From Erinaceus europaeus (Eukaryota; Chordata; Mammalia; Eulipotyphla; Erinaceidae), in the NCBI RefSeq assembly GCF_950295315.1, contig NC_080166.1:100480999-100544998 (forward strand): a DNA stretch of 64,000 nt, read 5' to 3'. Both the position numbers and the translations under genes were made by a program. The notes beneath the pieces were generated by a model. That model did not search any database. It was not told where the DNA came from and saw only the letters and a program-made list of their open reading frames with translations. Positions 34,161 to 45,211 of the stretch are shown one piece after another (position 1 is the stretch's first letter; every line of letters starts with the position of its first letter).

Positions 34161-37100
34161 TCAACTTCGGCTTGAGAGTGAGATCATCCCGTATTCATCC
34201 TTCTGTTTCTGACTTATTTCACTCAACATGATTTTTTCAAGGTCCATCCAAGATCGGCTGAAAACGGTGAAGTCACCATTTTTTACAACTGAGTAGTATT
34301 CCATTGTGTATATATACCACAACTAACTCAGCCACTCATCTGTTGTTGGACACCTGGGTTGCTTCCAGGTTTTGGCTATTACAAATTGTGCTGCCAAGAA
34401 CATATGTGTACACAGATCTTTTTGGATGGATGTGTTGGGTTCCTTAGGATATATCCCCAGGAGGGGAATTGCAGGGTCATAGGGTAGGTCCATTTCTAGC
34501 CTTCTGAGAGTTCTCCAGACTGTTCTCCACAGAGGTTGGACCAATTGACATTCCCACCAGCAGTGCAGGAGGGTTCCTTTGACCCCACACCCTCTCCAGC
34601 ATTTGCTGCTGTTACCTTTTCTGATGTATGACATTCTCACAGGAGTGAAGTGATATCTCATTGTTGTCTTTATTTGCATTTCTCTGACAATCAGAGACTT
34701 GGAGCATTTTTTCATGTGTTTCTCGGCCTTTTGGATCTCTTCTGTGGTGAATATTCTGTCCAAGTCCTCCCCCCATTTTTGGATGGGGTTATTTGTTGTC
34801 TTGTTGTTGAGTCTGGCAAGCTCTTTATATATGTTAGTTATTAAACTCTTATCTGATGTATGACATGTAAAGATATTCTCCCATTCTGTGAGGGGTCTCT
34901 TGATTTGGGTAGTGGTTTCTTTTGCTGTGAAGAAGCTTTTTAATTTGATGTAGTCCCATAGGTTTATACTTGCCTTAGTCTTCCTTGTAATTGGATTCGT
35001 TTCATTGAAAATGTCTTTAAAATTTATGCGGAAAAAAGTTCTTCCAATATTTTCCTCTAAGTATCTGATAGTTTCTGGTCTAACATCCAAGTCCTTGATC
35101 CACTTGGAATTTACTTTTGTATTTGGTGAAATACAGTGATTCAGTTTCATTCTTCTGCATGTTTCAACCCATTGTTTCCAACACCATTTGTTGAAGAGAC
35201 TCTGCTTCCCCCATATAATAGTCTGGGCCCCTTTGTCAAAGATTAGATGTCCATACGTGTGGGGCCTCATTTCTGGGCTCTCAATTCTATTCCACTGGTC
35301 AGTGTGTCTGTTCATGTTCCAGTACCAAGCAGTTTTGATGACAATGGCCCTATAATACAGTTTGAGATCTGGGAGTGTGATGCCTCCGGTTCTGTTCTTT
35401 TTTCTCAAGATTGTTTTGGCAATTCTAGGTCTTTTCTGGTTCCAGATAAACATTTGTAGCATTTGTTCTATTCTCCTAAAAAATGTGCTTGGGATCTTGA
35501 TGGGGATAGCATTAAATTTGTAGATGGCTCTGGGTAATATATTCATTTTGATGATGTTAATTCTTCCAACCCATGAACATGGAATATCTTTCCAGTTCTT
35601 TGGGTCTTTTTCAATTTCCTTGAGTAGTGACTCATAATTTTCAGTATACAAGTCTTTCACTTCTTTGGTTAGGTTTATTCCTAGATATTTTATTGTTTTT
35701 GTTGCTATAGAAAAAGGAACTGATTTCTGGATTTCAATTTCTTCTAACTTAGTGTTTGCATAGAGGAATGCCACTGACTTTTGAATGTTAATTTTATTGC
35801 CTGACACATTACTGTATTGCCTGATGATTTCCAAAAGCTTCTTGCTGGATTCCTTAGGTTTTCCATGTATACTATCATGTCATCTGCAAATAAGGAGAGT
35901 TTGACTTCTTCTCTTCCAATCTGTATGCCTTTAATTCCTTGCTCCTGCCTGATTGCTATGGCAAGAACTTCCAACACTATGTTGAATAGTAATGGTGATA
36001 GTGGGCAGCCCTGTCTAGTACCTGATCTGAGGGGAAATGCTTCCAGTTTTTCACCACTGAGTATGATGTTGGCTGTAGGTTTGCTATATAGAGACTCCAC
36101 TATCTTCAGGAATTTTCCATCTATTCCTATTTTTTGTAGTGTTTTGATCATAAAGGGATGTTGTATTTTGTCAAAGGCTTTCTCTGCATCTATTGATATG
36201 ACCATGTGGTTTTTGGTCTTGCTTTTGTTGATTTGGTGGATCACATTGATTGATTTACGTATATTAAACCAACCTTGCATGCCTGGGATAAACCCCACTT
36301 GGTCATGATGAATAATTTTTTTGAAATACTGCTGTATCCGGTTGGCTAGAATTTTGTTCAATATTTTCGCATCTATGTTCATCAGAGATATTGGTCTGTA
36401 GTTTTCTTTTTTGGTTGTGTCCCTGTCTACTTTTGGTATCAGGGTGATGTTGGCTTCATAGAAGCTGGCAGGGAGTATTCCAGTATCTTCAATCTTCTGG
36501 AAGACTTTTAAAAGTAGAGGTATTAGTTCTTCTTTGAAAGTTTTGTAGAATTCATTTGTAAAACCATCTGGTCCTGGACTTTTATTTTTGGGAATATTTT
36601 TGATAACTGTTTCAATTTCATTAGCTGTGATGGGCCTGTTCATGTTATCCACTTCCTCTTTACTTAGTTTTGGAAGTTGGTAGGTATCTAGGAAATCATT
36701 CATTTCTTCCAGGTTCTTTAGCTTGGTGGCATATAGTTGTTCATAGAAGCCTCGCATGATATGTTGAATTTCTGCAGTGTCTGTTGTGATTTCTCCTCTT
36801 TCATTTACTATCCGATTTATTTGGGTCTTCTCCCTTTTTTGTTTTGTGAGTCTGGCTAAAGGTTTGTTGATTTTGTTTACTCTTTCGAAGAACCAACATT
36901 TACTTTCATTGATCTTTTGTATGGTTTTCCTATTCTCAATGTTATTTATTTCTGCCCTAACTTTAGTAATTTCTGTACTTCTGGTTGCTTTAGGATTCCT
37001 TTGTTGTTCTTCTTCTAGGTCTTTAAGATGTGCAATCAGGCTGTTTATTTGTGCCTTTTCTTGTTTCCTAATGTGTGCTTGTATAGCTATGAACTTCCCT

Positions 37101-38877
37101 CTTAGGACTGCTTTAGCTGTGTCCCAAATATTTTGATAGCTTGTGTCTTCATTTTCATTGAACTCTGGAAACATTTTGATTTCTTCCTTGATTTCCTCTT
37201 TGATCCAGAAGTTGTTAAGAAGTGTACTGTTGAGCTTCTACATTTTGGCACTGTTACTAATCTTTTGTTGATTGTTAAGTATTAGTTTAGTTCCACTGTG
37301 GTCTGAGAAGATGCTTGGGATGATTTCAGTGCTCTTGAATAGGCTGATGCTTTCTTTGTGGCCTAACATATGGTCTATCCTTGAGAATGATCCATGTGGA
37401 TTTGAGTAAAATGTGTATTCCAGTTTCTTGGGATGAATGACTCTGAAAATGTCCAATAGTTCTAGTTTATCTATCTCTTCATTTAGCTCCCTTATGTCTT
37501 TACTGATTTTCTTCCTGGATGATCTGTCAAGTTGAGATAGTGGGGTGTTGAAGTCCCCTACTATGATTGTGTTACTGTTAATATATTGCTGTAGCTCTTT
37601 CAGTAGAAGTTTGATGTATTTAGATGGCTTCTCATTGGGTGCATAGATATTAATAATTGTTAAGTCCTCTTAATTGACTGATCCTCTGAGCATTAAGTAG
37701 TGTCCATTCCTATCTATTTTAATCTTATCTATTTTAAAGTCTATCATGTCAGATATGAGAATAGCTGTTCCTGCCCTTTTTTGTGGGCCATTGGCTTGAA
37801 TGATAGTTTTCCATCCTTTCACTTTAAGTCTGTGTTTGTCTTGTTGCGTTAGGTGAGTTTCCTATAGACAACATATTGTTGGGTTGTGTTTTCTTTTTTT
37901 TTTTTTCTTTTTAAATTTTTTATTTAAGAAAGGATTAGTGAACAAAAGCATAAGGTAGGAGGGGTACATATCCACACAATTCCCACCACCCAATCCCCAT
38001 AACCCACCCCCTCCCATGGTAGCTTTCCCATTCTCTATCCCTCTGGGAGCATGGACCCAGGGTCGTTGAGGGTTGCAGAAGGTAGAAGGTCTGGCTTCTG
38101 TAATTGCTTCCCCGCTGAACATGGGCGTTGACTGGTCGGTCCATACCCCCAGTCTGCCTCTCTCTTTCCCTAGTAGGGTGTGTCTCTGGGGAAGCTGAGC
38201 TCCAGGACACATTGGTGGGGTCTTCAATCCAGGGAAGCCTAGCCAGCATCCTGGTGGCATCTGGAACCTAGTGATTGAAAAGAGAGTTAACATATGAAGC
38301 CAAACAATTTGTTGAGCAATCATGGATCCCAAGCTTGGCAAAGTGGAGAGGAAGTGTTAGGGTGGTACTCACTGCAAACTCTAGTGTAATCCTGCTTTCA
38401 GGTATATATTTTGCAGTAGTTTATGGATACGTGTGCACATAAGCTCTCTCTCACAGAAACTGGTGTATATCTAGGTTATGGGACTTTGTTAGAAAGTGAA
38501 CTACCTGAGATGAAATTAGAGTGTACTATTAAAGGAAAGGTCTCACCTGAGTAATGAAGCTGAAGGGTTGTCATTCCACACGTGAAGTCTCTGGATACAG
38601 TCTGAGGTGAAGCATGTTGAGATGGCAATCGTTGCTTTGGTTAGGTTGTGATCGGCGGATGTAATATTATTTGGTTTGGATTGAGAGTTGCATACGGGAA
38701 AGTGGGCCCTATCCAAGGGTGCCAGGACTGGGGGAAGTAGGGGCTCTATAGTGAAGATGTGAGGTTCCTGCTGTCTTAGGGTTCAAAAAGACAATCAATA
38801 GTTAATATTATTATCACATTATTTGTTAATTGGGTTAACTTTGAAAAGTCCCTTTGTTATGGTTTGCTGTACAGTAC

Positions 38878-39267
38878 AGTAAATTGGTACAGCCTCTGTG
38901 GAGAGCAGTCTGGAAAACTCTCAGAAGGCTAGACATGGACCTTCCATATGACCCAATAATTCCTCTCCTGGGGTTATATCCCAAGGACTCCATAACACCC
39001 AACCAAAAAGAGGTGTGTACTCCTATGTTCATAGCAGCACAATTCATAATAGCTAAAACCTGGAAGCAACCCAGGTGCCCAACACCAGATGAGTGGCTGA
39101 GAAAGCTGTGGTATATATACACAATGGAATACTATGCAGCTATCAAGAACAATGAACCCACCTTCTCTGACCCATCTTGGACAGAGCTAGAAGGAATTAT
39201 GTTAAGTGAACTAAGTCAGAAAGATAAAGATGAGTATGGGATGATCCCACTCATCAACAGAAGCTGA
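38878..39267 (+). pseudogene. L1 ORF2 C-terminal fragment (inverted 5' part of insertion)
   Basis: A 137-codon frame (38,854-39,267) has from about residue 12 the L1 ORF2 tail: 'LVQPLWRAVWKTLRR', 'DLPYDPIIPLLG', '[13 protein letters not shown]', 'LWYIYTMEYYAAIKNN'. It ends at the natural ORF2 stop near 39,265. The first residues come from the inverted 3' UTR. Its reading frame is cleaner than that of the host L1, which has a stop in the equivalent place. Confidence 0.93.
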
Positions 39268-39669
39268 CTTAGAAGATCTGAAAGGGAAACTAAAAGCAGG
39301 ACCTGATCAAATTGTAAGTAGGGCACCAAAGTAAAAACCCAGTGGTGAGGGGTAGACATGTAGCTTCCTGGGCCAGTGGGGGGTGGTAGTGGGTGGGAGG
39401 GATGGGTCACAGTCCTTTGGTGGTGGGAATGGTGTTTATGTACACTCCTAACAAAATGTAGACATATAAATCAGTAGTTAATTAATATGAGAGGGGGAAA
39501 TCAATTGTATGTCTCAAAGTTTCTCAAAAGACAAACTGAATCTTTTTAATATATAGGATACGTATTTGATATGCGGACTCTCTCAAAAGCCTAGACCAAG
39601 TAGATTAGAAGCTTCCAATAGCACAGCTATATACAAGATACTGGGTACTGTACAGCAAACCATAACAAA
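39268..39669 (+). other. Proximal part of the long L1 3' UTR (inverted section)
   Basis: It follows the ORF2 stop. A G-rich tract at 39,370-39,406 (several blocks of three or more G on the sense strand) is a G-quadruplex candidate. The segment continues to the shared inverted-repeat end. Confidence 0.8.
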
Positions 39670-39763
39670 GGGTTGTGTTTTCTGATCCATCTTCCTACTC
39701 TGTGTGTTTTAATAGGTGAATTGAGGCCATTGACATTTATTGATATCAAAGATTGAAGATATT

Positions 39764-40804
39764 TTAACGCCATTCTTGTAGAGTTTTAGAGTGTTTTGAT
39801 ATATGTCCTATTTGTGGTGGTCTGGTTGTTTTTAGGAGACCTTTCAGAACTTCTTTCAGGGCAGGCTTGGTGATGGTTGCTTCCTTCAACTGTTGCTTGT
39901 CTGAGAAGGTTTTGATGCTTCCATCTAGTCTGAATGACAATCTAGCAGGATATAGTATTCTTGGCTGAAAGCCTTTCTCATTGAGCACTCGATAGATATC
40001 TTGCCATTCTCTTCTGGCCTGTAGTGTTTGTATGGAGAAGTCTGCTGTTAATCTTATGGGTTTTCCTTTGTAGGTGACCCTTTGTTTTTCTCTTGCAGCC
40101 TTGAGGATCCTTTCTTTATCTGTATTCCTTTCCAATCTAAGTATGACATGTCTTGGTGTCTTTAGGTCTGGGTTAATTCTGTTTGGGACCCTCTGGGCTT
40201 CTTGAATCTTTATGTCTTTGGTGTTGTCTAGACTAGAGAAATTTTCAGCTATTATGGCCTGGAGAACGCTTTCTTCCTCCTCTTCTCTTTCTTCCTCTGG
40301 TAAGCCAATAATGCGTATATTGTTTCTTTTGAAGTCATCCCATAGGACTCTGTTGTTGTTTTCAGCATCTCTTAATCTCTTTTTGAGATCTCTTACTTCT
40401 TTTTTAGTTGTCTCTAATTCATCCTCAATCTTGCTAATTCTGTCTTCAGCCTCATTGATTCTATTCTCTCTGCCCTCTACTGCTTTCTGGAGTTCATCTA
40501 TTTTGTTGCCCTGCTCTGATACTGTTTTAGCTTGTTCAGCTAGTTGCCTTCTTAGCTCAGCGATTTCAGCTTTCAGCTCTCTAATAACCATGAGATAATT
40601 AGAATTTTCTTCCATATTCTCATTTGTTGTTCCTGCATTTCTGATTACAATTTTTTCAAATTCTTTACTCACTCCTGTTATTATTTCCTTAGCTAATGTT
40701 TGGATGTTGAACTCGTTGTTTTGTGCTTCACCCTCTGGAGGACTTTTAGCTGGACTCTTGTCCTGGTTCGAGTCTCCAATATTTTTTCTTGTTGTTTTAA
40801 CCAT
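39764..40804 (-). CDS. L1 ORF1 protein (RNA-binding chaperone), intact frame
   Basis: The 346-codon frame is close to human ORF1p length (338). ORF1p trimerises, coats L1 RNA and acts as a nucleic-acid chaperone in the cytoplasmic L1 particle. Seen: a charged N-terminus (about 1-65); a heptad-rich coiled coil (about 70-150, e.g. 'ELKAEIAELRRQLAEQAKTV'); an RRM-like start 'NNIRIIGLPE' (about 161-170) with an acidic run; and a basic C-terminal domain with 'GKPIRLTADFSIQTLQARR'. The start ATG at 40,804 is the first of the long frame and is followed by a typical basic N-terminus. The frame overlaps the ORF2 start by 10 bases in another frame. No stop or frameshift is seen. Expression would depend on the 5' UTR and on silencing. 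Confidence 0.95.
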   Translation of the reverse strand: MVKTTRKNIGDSNQDKSPAKSPPEGEAQNNEFNIQTLAKEIITGVSKEFEKIVIRNAGTTNENMEENSNYLMVIRELKAEIAELRRQLAEQAKTVSEQGNKIDELQKAVEGRENRINEAEDRISKIEDELETTKKEVRDLKKRLRDAENNNRVLWDDFKRNNIRIIGLPEEEREEEEESVLQAIIAENFSSLDNTKDIKIQEAQRVPNRINPDLKTPRHVILRLERNTDKERILKAAREKQRVTYKGKPIRLTADFSIQTLQARREWQDIYRVLNEKGFQPRILYPARLSFRLDGSIKTFSDKQQLKEATITKPALKEVLKGLLKTTRPPQIGHISKHSKTLQEWR

Positions 40805-41457
40805 TTTATATAAGTTAACAGTTTTTTCAATCCCTGAGTTGGAGTTCAGTGGTGTAAAAGCTTTTTTTTTTTTTTTCCCCTGTAGGCTATGGGAGCCTGA
40901 GGGCTTTTAAACTATCGATAGGCTTCTTAGCTTAATCACTGACTCCTGACCAAGAGATAAAGCAGGGTGTGGCAGAGATAATCCAGTGGTTATGCAAAGA
41001 GACTTTCACAGCCTCTCAGCTATGCCACCGAGGTATAGGTCTTCTCCTCAGTTTCCCGGTTAGATTTCTGTACCCTGGTGTCCCTCCCTGTTGCTGCTCC
41101 AGATTCTGAGGGTAGTAGCAATGGAGACTCAGAGTTGCACTTGGTGAGTCTCTGGGGAGTCCTTTCCTCCCTTCAGCTGTCCCCTTGTTGGTGGAGCAGA
41201 CTGGAGGTGGTGTCTCCACTGACAAACTGTTGAACTGTTAGCAGTCACTTAATCTCTCCTTAGGCCCCTCTCTCCTCTCTGTCACCAGCCACGCGTGTTT
41301 GTACTCACGGGTGATTTACTGGGTTTCTGTGGTCATTCTAGTCCTGTCTTGTTTCGGGTTTGGGTGATCTCCTTTGGTATTCCTAGTTGATCCGGGAGAG
41401 GAGAGGAGAGGAGAGAAAGCTATCTGCTGCTCGTAGCTCCGCCTCCGGAAGTCTGGG
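40805..41457 (-). promoter_or_regulatory. L1 5' UTR with presumed internal promoter
   Basis: About 650 bp upstream of ORF1, relatively CG-rich at its outer end ('cgtagctccgcctccggaag' on the plus strand). The element begins in sense 'ccagacttccggaggcggag'. A T15 run lies at 40,862-40,876. Mammalian L1 5' UTRs carry an internal polymerase II promoter; that role is inferred here. A related fragment is at 28,736-28,858. Confidence 0.8.
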
Positions 41458-41598
41458 TTGTTATTTTTTTAATGTCTTAGACTGTCTTATAGATAGGACT
41501 GGCTATATAATTTTCAGAGCCTAATACAACAAAACTGTGGAGATTTTTGTTTAGAAATATTTACTCATTTCATAATAGTGACAGCAAAGGGTAACATT

Positions 41599-42379
41599 AA
41601 AAATAGAGATATATCGCAACCTAATCAATGCAACAAGTGCCACCCCAGCATGCTTCACTTCAGACTGTGTCCAGAGACTTCAGGTGTGCAATGACAACCC
41701 TTCAGCTTCATCACTTGGGTGAGACCTTTCCTTTCATAGTATTCTCTAATTCCATTCCAGGTGGTTCACTTCCTAACAAAGTCCCAAAACCTAGATATAG
41801 ACTAGGTTCCAGGAGATAGAGCATATGTTCACACGTATCCATAAACTAGGGAAAATATATACCTGAAAGCAGAAGTACACTAGAGTTTGCAGTGAGTATC
41901 CCCCAACACTTTGTCTCCACTATTCCAACCTTTGGATCCATGATTCTTCAACAATTTGTTTGGCTTTGTATGTTAACTCTCTTTTCAGCCACTAGGTTCC
42001 AGATGCCATCAGGATGCCGGCCAGGCTTCCCTGGACTGAAGACCCCACCAATGTGTCCTGGAGCTCAGCTTCCCCAGAGACCCACCCTACTAGGGAAAGA
42101 GAGATGCAGACTGGGAGTATGGATCGACCAGTCAATGTCCATGTTCAGCGAGGAAGCAATTACAGAAGCCAGACCTTCCACCTTCTGCAACCCACAAGGA
42201 CTCTGGGTCCATGCTCCCAGAGGGATAGAGAATGGGAAAGCTATTGGGGAGGGGATGGGATATGGAGATTGTGTGGTGGGAATTGTGTGGACTTGTACTC
42301 CCCCATCCTATGATTTTGTTAATGTCTCCTTTCTTAAATAAAAAAATAAAAAATAAAAATAAAATAAAAATAGAGATAT
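41599..42379 (+). mobile_element. L1 3' end, long 3'-UTR family, with 14-bp target-site duplication
   Basis: The body at 41,613-42,365 runs from 'cgcaacctaatcaatgcaac' to a long A-rich tail of repeated AAAAT. Flanks 'aaaaatagagatat' at 41,599-41,612 and 42,366-42,379 are identical. Sense frames of 149 codons (41,892-42,341) and 99 codons (42,014-42,313) are open in two frames. Confidence 0.93.
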
Positions 42380-44095
42380 TTAAGTACTTTGTGCAGTTAC
42401 ATATGGATCATATCATAAAGATTACCCTTCCCACATGTTTTTGTCCTTTGAACATTCTCCAGTAAACTAAAAATAAATATGTAAAAAATCATATTTCAGT
42501 GTCCACTTCACAGAGAAACAAACTTAAAACATACACATATAATCAACTTTCCCCTTTTTGATCTCCTGCATATCAATTGCTTTTCTTTACTATATAAACC
42601 CCATTAGCAAATAAACTGCTCACTAAACTCATTGCAAAACCAAACAACACACCAAAACAGTTATTATGCCATTTTGATAAATTCCCTGTACCTAATAATT
42701 GTCACAGTTACATATTTTCCCACAGCATTAGTCAAAATAACTCTTTTAAGGTGACCAATGATGCCAACAAGGTCAAATATATTGCTAATCATCAGCCTCC
42801 TTTTTCTTTGATATGGCTGTAATATGACAAACTTGATCTCATTCTCTGTGACACATTTTTTCTTATTTTCAGAACCAAACTTAAGCCATTTTCCCTTCAC
42901 TTTCAGCTTTTTAGTTATAGACACCTTTCAAAGCTTGTAGCATTCCTTACTTCTAAGTGTGTGAGCACCTCAGGGTCTTGGACATCAGTCTTGGACATCT
43001 TTCCTATCTATATCATTCTTTTGTTGAATATCCACACAACAAAAACAACACCATTCTTCCTAATTTAAATTTCCAGTAGAAATGGTTCTTTCAACTTATG
43101 TCACAGCCAGAATCATTAGTAAATAGTGACATGCAAATTATTTATATTATACCTACTCATTGATAAAAAAATTAAACATCAAATCAATGCTAGGTATTGA
43201 TATGTTTTCAGAGATACAAACCTATAGTCAGCTGTGGAGAATGTAAACTACTGCAACCGTTCTATAGTCATTTTGAGGGAATTCAAGTCAAATTAAGTGT
43301 AGCGTATTTTTTTATTTTTTCCAGAGAAAGCCTCAAACAGCTGAGTCATAGAGAAGAGATTATGTAAGGATGTGAGGAGTCAATTGCTGGATAGCTGGAT
43401 GTCTATTAATGGAGGGCTGGTGGTGAAGAGTCTGCTTTACCACCCTCTTGAATTTGCATGTCTTCACATAGGTAGTGAACTCATTCTGTGTTCCACACAT
43501 TAGTTGGAGATCCTTTGATATTCCTCAGTTGGGGAAGATGAGCAGTGTTGTAAGTGGTTATCATAAGATCCTTTCTCATCTACCTCATTGTCTTGCCAGA
43601 GAATTCTTCTACTTTGGATATGGCTCAGTGTCTTACTCATTACTTCAGTTCTCTTGAGAAATAAGCTATACCACCTTAACACTGTGCTTTAGATATATCT
43701 ACTGGTTATAGAGCCACCTAACTAGAGCCTAGAATTCTATCCCCCATGAACAAGTAACTCATTTTAGTATATGTGCTGCTGAAGTGAGCACACAAGTAAC
43801 TCATTTTATATGTTACCTATGTCAGGAAGCTATTCTTGGTGAAGCCCAGGCTGTATTTTTGTCTTGAAATCTGCTATATGTTAGTTGAATCTCAAATACT
43901 AAAAGGGTTTTAAAATGCACTAATTGACTCTATGTAAGCAAAGACCACTGTTAGCACAAATACACATTCAAGGGTCAGAGAGACTTAATTTATTCATTTA
44001 GGAAGACTGACCTAAAGCAAACATTAGGCAACCCAAGCAATGAAAGCACTATGCTTTATTGCTGGAGATGAATGATTTGCTTTCAAAAGACTAGG
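42380..44095. other. Mostly unassigned; possible short L1 relics
   Basis: About 1.7 kb, AT-rich. 43,500-43,550 ('ggagatcctttgatattcct') faintly recalls the L1 5'-UTR phrase at 41,370-41,395, and 43,200-43,290 faintly recalls ORF2. Neither is strong enough to call. Confidence 0.4.
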
Positions 44096-44097
44096 TT

Positions 44098-44275
44098 TAG
44101 AGCTTGGAAGATAGCATAATGGTTTTACTAAACACATTTATGCCTGAGGCTCCAAGGTCTCCATTTGATCCCCAGCACCACTGTAAACCAGAGTTGAGCA
44201 GTGCTTAGTCTTTCTCTTTGTCTTCCCTCTCTGTCTCTATATCTATCTATCATTAAAAATAAAATATTTTAAATG
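44098..44275 (+). mobile_element. SINE, type C, plus strand
   Basis: 'ggaagatagcataatggttt', 'atgcctgaggctccaaggtc', 'gatccccagcaccactgtaa' and an AAATAAAATA tail. Confidence 0.85.
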
Positions 44276-44483
44276 GCTAGATTTAAGTTCTTAGGTTGGC
44301 ATTTGTAAGTTGCTTGGATTGGTTTCAATTTGAGTAAATGGGTTTAACCTCTCAAAATGTTTGTTTCCTCAACTTTGATAGAGAAATAATAAGATGAACC
44401 TACGAGTTACTTTAAGCCACAATGAGAAAAAATATTCATTAATATTTCCTCATTTGTAATTATTTTTAAGAATATTACATATA

Positions 44484-44773
44484 AGGGGATGGGCATTGGT
44501 GCACTGGGTTAAGCACAAATAGTATGAAGGGCAAGGATTCAAGCAGGGATATTGTGTGAAGCCCCAGGCTCCCAACTTGCGGTGGGATCACTTCACAAGT
44601 GGTGAAGGTCTGCAAGTATCTTTATCCCTCTCTATTTCCCCTTCCCGGATCTCAGTGTCTGTCTGTCCTATCCAATAAAATGGAAAACAAATGGCCACCA
44701 GGAGTAGTGGATTCATAGTGCTGGCTCCAAGCCCCAGAAATAACCCTGGAGGCAAAACAAAACAAACAAACAA
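44484..44773 (+). mobile_element. SINE, type A with extended tail, plus strand
   Basis: Head 'gggcattggtgcactgggtt', core 'ttcacaagtggtgaaggtct', CT-rich body, then the extended module 'ggccaccaggagtagtggat' to 'aataaccctggaggcaaaac' and a CAAA tail. The tail runs into a TA/TG microsatellite. Confidence 0.88.
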
Positions 44774-44797
44774 AAATATATATGCATATATATATAA

Positions 44798-44840
<43 letters not shown>
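44774..44840. repeat. (TA)n-(TG)n microsatellite
   Basis: TA-rich start, then about 20 TG units (44,799-44,839). It probably grew from the SINE tail. Confidence 0.95.
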
Positions 44841-45008
44841 TGTATCATATATTGCAGATAGATAGATAGTTGGTAGATCAGTAAATAATTGAGGTAAATA
44901 GAAATCATCTTTTCTCCTCTAGATTCTTCAGAGGTTGGGCAACTAATCAAACAAGCCTGAACAGGCTGATAAGAGAAGAAATAAAGAAAAATACTTAATA
45001 ATGTGCAT

Positions 45009-45210
45009 AAAGGGTCAGAAAGATAGATCAGTGTGTAGAACACATGTGTGCTATGTACATGGCCTAATTTCAGGCTTCCACAGCATAGGAGTCACTGGTA
45101 GTAGGAGAAATCCCCGTGCTTTGGAGTCTTTTCTATCTATCTGAATGAAAATGCATCTTGGAATGGCAAAATTGCAGATGCTAGAGGCTCTGGGCTAAAA
45201 TAAAATAAAC
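45009..45210 (+). mobile_element. SINE-like element, plus strand, diverged
   Basis: 'agggtcagaaagatagatca' and 'ctaatttcaggcttccacag' with an AAATAAAATAAA end follow the plan of the tRNA-derived SINEs, but identity is weak. Confidence 0.45.
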
Positions 45211-45211
45211 A

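Larger units (their letters stand above)
37881..39683 (-). mobile_element. Twin-primed L1 3'-end insertion inside ORF2
   Basis: Perfect 14-bp direct repeats 'gggttgtgttttct' flank the insert (37,881-37,894 and 39,670-39,683). The left part (37,895-38,877) is the long L1 3' UTR in antisense with poly-T. The right part (38,878-39,669) is the upstream section, ORF2 C-terminus plus start of the 3' UTR, in the opposite orientation. The two parts share a 25-27 bp segment as a perfect inverted repeat (38,851-38,877 and 39,645-39,671). This is the hallmark of L1 5' inversion by twin priming. Confidence 0.95.
34161..39773 (-). pseudogene. L1 ORF2 (endonuclease-reverse transcriptase), disrupted
   Basis: ORF2p nicks target DNA with an N-terminal APE-type endonuclease and primes reverse transcription from the nick. 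The first ATG (39,773-39,771) overlaps the end of ORF1 by 10 bases. Visible parts: start of the endonuclease ('NVNGLNSPIK'), 'IIVGDFNTP' and 'SDHSG' active-site regions, RT motifs '[12 protein letters not shown]', '[12 protein letters not shown]' and 'FADD' (35,880-35,891), and a C-terminal C-x3-C-x7-H-x4-C motif. Length without the insert is about 1,274 codons, as in human L1. Lesions: a 1.8 kb insertion at 37,895-39,669; stops in 'CCL*ETHL' (just left of the insert), near 37,673, at 37,238-37,240 and at 34,323-34,325; and a one-base loss just after FADD, near 35,862. It cannot make a full ORF2 protein. Confidence 0.93.
33966..41457 (-). mobile_element. Near-full-length L1 (LINE-1) retrotransposon
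   Basis: An autonomous non-LTR retrotransposon in antisense, with all parts in order: 5' UTR (40,805-41,457), ORF1 (39,764-40,804), ORF2 (34,161-39,773, disrupted), short 3' UTR and poly-A (T13 at 33,966-33,978). Without its inserted element it would be about 5.7 kb. ORF1 is intact and ORF2 has few lesions, so this is a young copy. No target-site duplication was found by eye. It abuts or has landed in the older L1 tail at 33,430-33,960. Confidence 0.95.

Noticed and set aside
33820..34231. Plus-strand open frames across the L1 3' end
   Set aside because: They cross the boundary of two elements in antisense and are shadows.
35817..37136. Plus-strand frames of 119-163 codons opposite L1 ORF2
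   Set aside because: They are reverse-strand shadows of the conserved ORF2 frame.
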